DNA of 5,900 nt, taken from assembly GCA_004298725.1 (NCBI GenBank), contig SCQA01000194.1, forward strand, positions 1-5,900, in the 5' to 3' direction. The notes below the pieces were generated by a model, which did not search any database, was not told where the DNA came from, and saw only the letters and a list, made by a program, of their open reading frames with translations. Positions 4,861 through 5,900 of this stretch are shown in pieces. Positions within the stretch are counted from its first letter, which is position 1; the number at the start of each line of letters is the position of its first letter. This DNA is from a bacterium (GTDB taxonomy: Bacteria > Desulfobacterota > GWC2-55-46). Made by a program: the position numbers and the translations under genes.

Positions 4861-5900
4861 TTACTGCTCCATGGAGGCTTCAACCGTGTGCGCGGTGGTG
4901 TTGTTTATTGTAAAACCGGGTATCCTTGCAAGGTCGTCCGCAACATTAGTTGCCGACACCTTGGTTTCCAGCTCAAACACAGCCTCGCCGCCCTCAAACT
5001 TCCTCTGGAAAACCGCGCTTACGCCGCGTATGCGCTTTTTAAGCGTATTTTTAAAGTTAGCTATCTTTTTGTAGTCCTTTACGCCGGTAAGCTTGATAAT
5101 AATGTTGCCGCTTCCGCTTGACCACTTGGCAAGTATCTGCTCCATCATCTTTTCGCCAAGCTCGGTGGCGGCCCTTGAAAGAGCTTCGGTTCCGCCTGTT
5201 ACGTCCGACACATGACGTGACACGCCGTGCCCCTTACCTGAGGCAATCACGGTGCCAGTATCGATTTTTATAGCCTGCGCCGTAACGTCAGCCAAATATG
5301 AGCCTACCGACGAACCCTCGGTTCTTGGCCCTTCTTTGGCCAGCGCTTTACCTTTTATGACTATTTCGGCGTTAAGCTTCTTGCCTATCTGCCTTGCGCC
5401 AGCATCTGTGAGATCCGCCACTTTAAAGGCATTGGATATTTCAATTGTGTCCTGAGAGCCTGAAATGTCAACTACGTTAAACCCTTTAGCGAGAAAAGAC
5501 TCTTTAAGAGTAAGCTCAGCCGCGGACATGTCAACCGTCTCGCCGTGAAATTCGCTCTTGCCGTACCACCAAAAGGTATAATACTTATGCCCTATGGCCT
5601 GTTCGGCTATCATAAAAAGCACCCTCGGTTTTTCAACCTTTGCGTGGAGCAACCCTATGGCGTCGAGGTCATTCTTTATGGTGCCTACTGCAACGACGGC
5701 GGTTATCGTAACCTGATAAAGTTCGTTGGTATGGGATTCGTTTTTAACGCTGTAGCTTTTTATGTAGCCCTGAGTCTTGGTATAGACGCTGTCTTGGAGT
5801 GTCTGGTAGTTTTCGACCAATGTTTCTGAAGAGACCATTGAACCGACCGACTGCTCAACGGCCTTTCTTCTCGCGTCGTCAATTGCAGTATCGCGGGCAA
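4861..5900 (-). CDS. FlgT-like / LPP20-type envelope protein, 5' end outside the window
   Basis: The frame stays open to the right edge, giving 345 visible residues. The ATG at 5838 is internal: upstream residues read ARDTAIDDARRKAVEQSVGS, exactly the A-x-x-x-A-I-x-D-A-x-R-x-A-V pattern of the FlgT N-terminal/LPP20 domain, continuing over that ATG into GYIKSYSVKNES (44-55) and YQVTITAVV (61-69). A TolB-N/FlgT-middle-like domain follows at about 90-260: KPRVLFMIAEQ, LKESFLAKGFNVVD, QIGKKLNAEIVIKGKALAKEG, VTAQAIKIDTGTVIASGKG, TELGEKMMEQI. The C-terminus (264-345), starting NIIIKLTGVKDYKKIANFKN, looks like a small alpha/beta domain and not the FlgT SH3-like C-terminal domain, which instead resembles the tail of the CsgG-like protein here. 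Vibrio FlgT forms the H ring of the flagellar motor; with no flagellar neighbours that role is not assumed. A signal peptide should lie beyond the edge. Confidence 0.78.
   Translation of the reverse strand, partial: ARDTAIDDARRKAVEQSVGSMVSSETLVENYQTLQDSVYTKTQGYIKSYSVKNESHTNELYQVTITAVVAVGTIKNDLDAIGLLHAKVEKPRVLFMIAEQAIGHKYYTFWWYGKSEFHGETVDMSAAELTLKESFLAKGFNVVDISGSQDTIEISNAFKVADLTDAGARQIGKKLNAEIVIKGKALAKEGPRTEGSSVGSYLADVTAQAIKIDTGTVIASGKGHGVSRHVSDVTGGTEALSRAATELGEKMMEQILAKWSSGSGNIIIKLTGVKDYKKIANFKNTLKKRIRGVSAVFQRKFEGGEAVFELETKVSATNVADDLARIPGFTINNTTAHTVEASMEQ

Noticed and set aside
4822..5121. 99-codon plus-strand open frame over the end of the FlgT-like gene
   Set aside because: Antisense to a well-supported coding region, basic low-information product, no family features.
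5836..5838. ATG as the start of the FlgT-like gene
   Set aside because: The frame is open upstream to the window edge and those residues continue the conserved FlgT N-terminal helix pattern; there is also no ribosome site or signal peptide at this ATG.

Overview
The window is an all-minus-strand block from a diderm (Gram-negative) bacterium. Every gene starts with a Sec or lipoprotein signal peptide, or is cut by the window edge before its start, so this is an envelope locus. Base composition is moderate and strong AGGAGG ribosome sites are the rule. No marker gene fixes the phylum; a Desulfobacterota- or Nitrospirota-like lineage is only a guess from the protein style.

Layout in transcription order (right to left): (1) 5900-4861, a FlgT-like protein with an LPP20/FlgT N-terminal domain, start outside the window. 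(2) 4860-4727, a spacer holding a terminator-like hairpin and a TATAAT promoter candidate. (3) 4726-3842, a DUF799/GNA1162-type lipoprotein. (4) 3770-2787, a CsgG/HfaB-family lipoprotein with an extra C-terminal SH3-like domain. (5) 2777-1566, a lipoprotein with TPR-like repeats followed by S-layer homology (SLH) motifs. (6) 1495-659, a secreted LPP20-domain protein with a Pro-rich linker and a second domain. (7) 658-142, about 500 bp without a gene but dense in structure: terminator hairpins, a nine-copy CCATTCA heptamer array, a REP/MITE-like inverted repeat and a 14-bp palindrome. (8) 138-1, the first 46 codons of an exported, probably outer-membrane beta-barrel protein.

Genes 3-6 look like one transcription unit: same strand, gaps of 9-71 nt, and in one case a ribosome site overlapping the previous stop codon. 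The CsgG-like + DUF799 pair recalls the CsgG-DUF4810-DUF799 lipoprotein cassette known in many Gram-negative bacteria, but the usual small DUF4810 protein is not present; a much larger TPR-SLH lipoprotein stands next to CsgG instead. FlgT-like and LPP20-like proteins flank the set. FlgT, LPP20/FlgP, CsgG and GNA1162 are all small-domain periplasmic or outer-membrane assembly factors, so the cluster may build an outer-membrane-anchored ring or pore. No curli subunit, flagellar gene or other obvious substrate is visible. Two start codons need correcting from the longest reading: GTG at 138 rather than ATG at 141, and ATG at 2777 rather than GTG at 2783.
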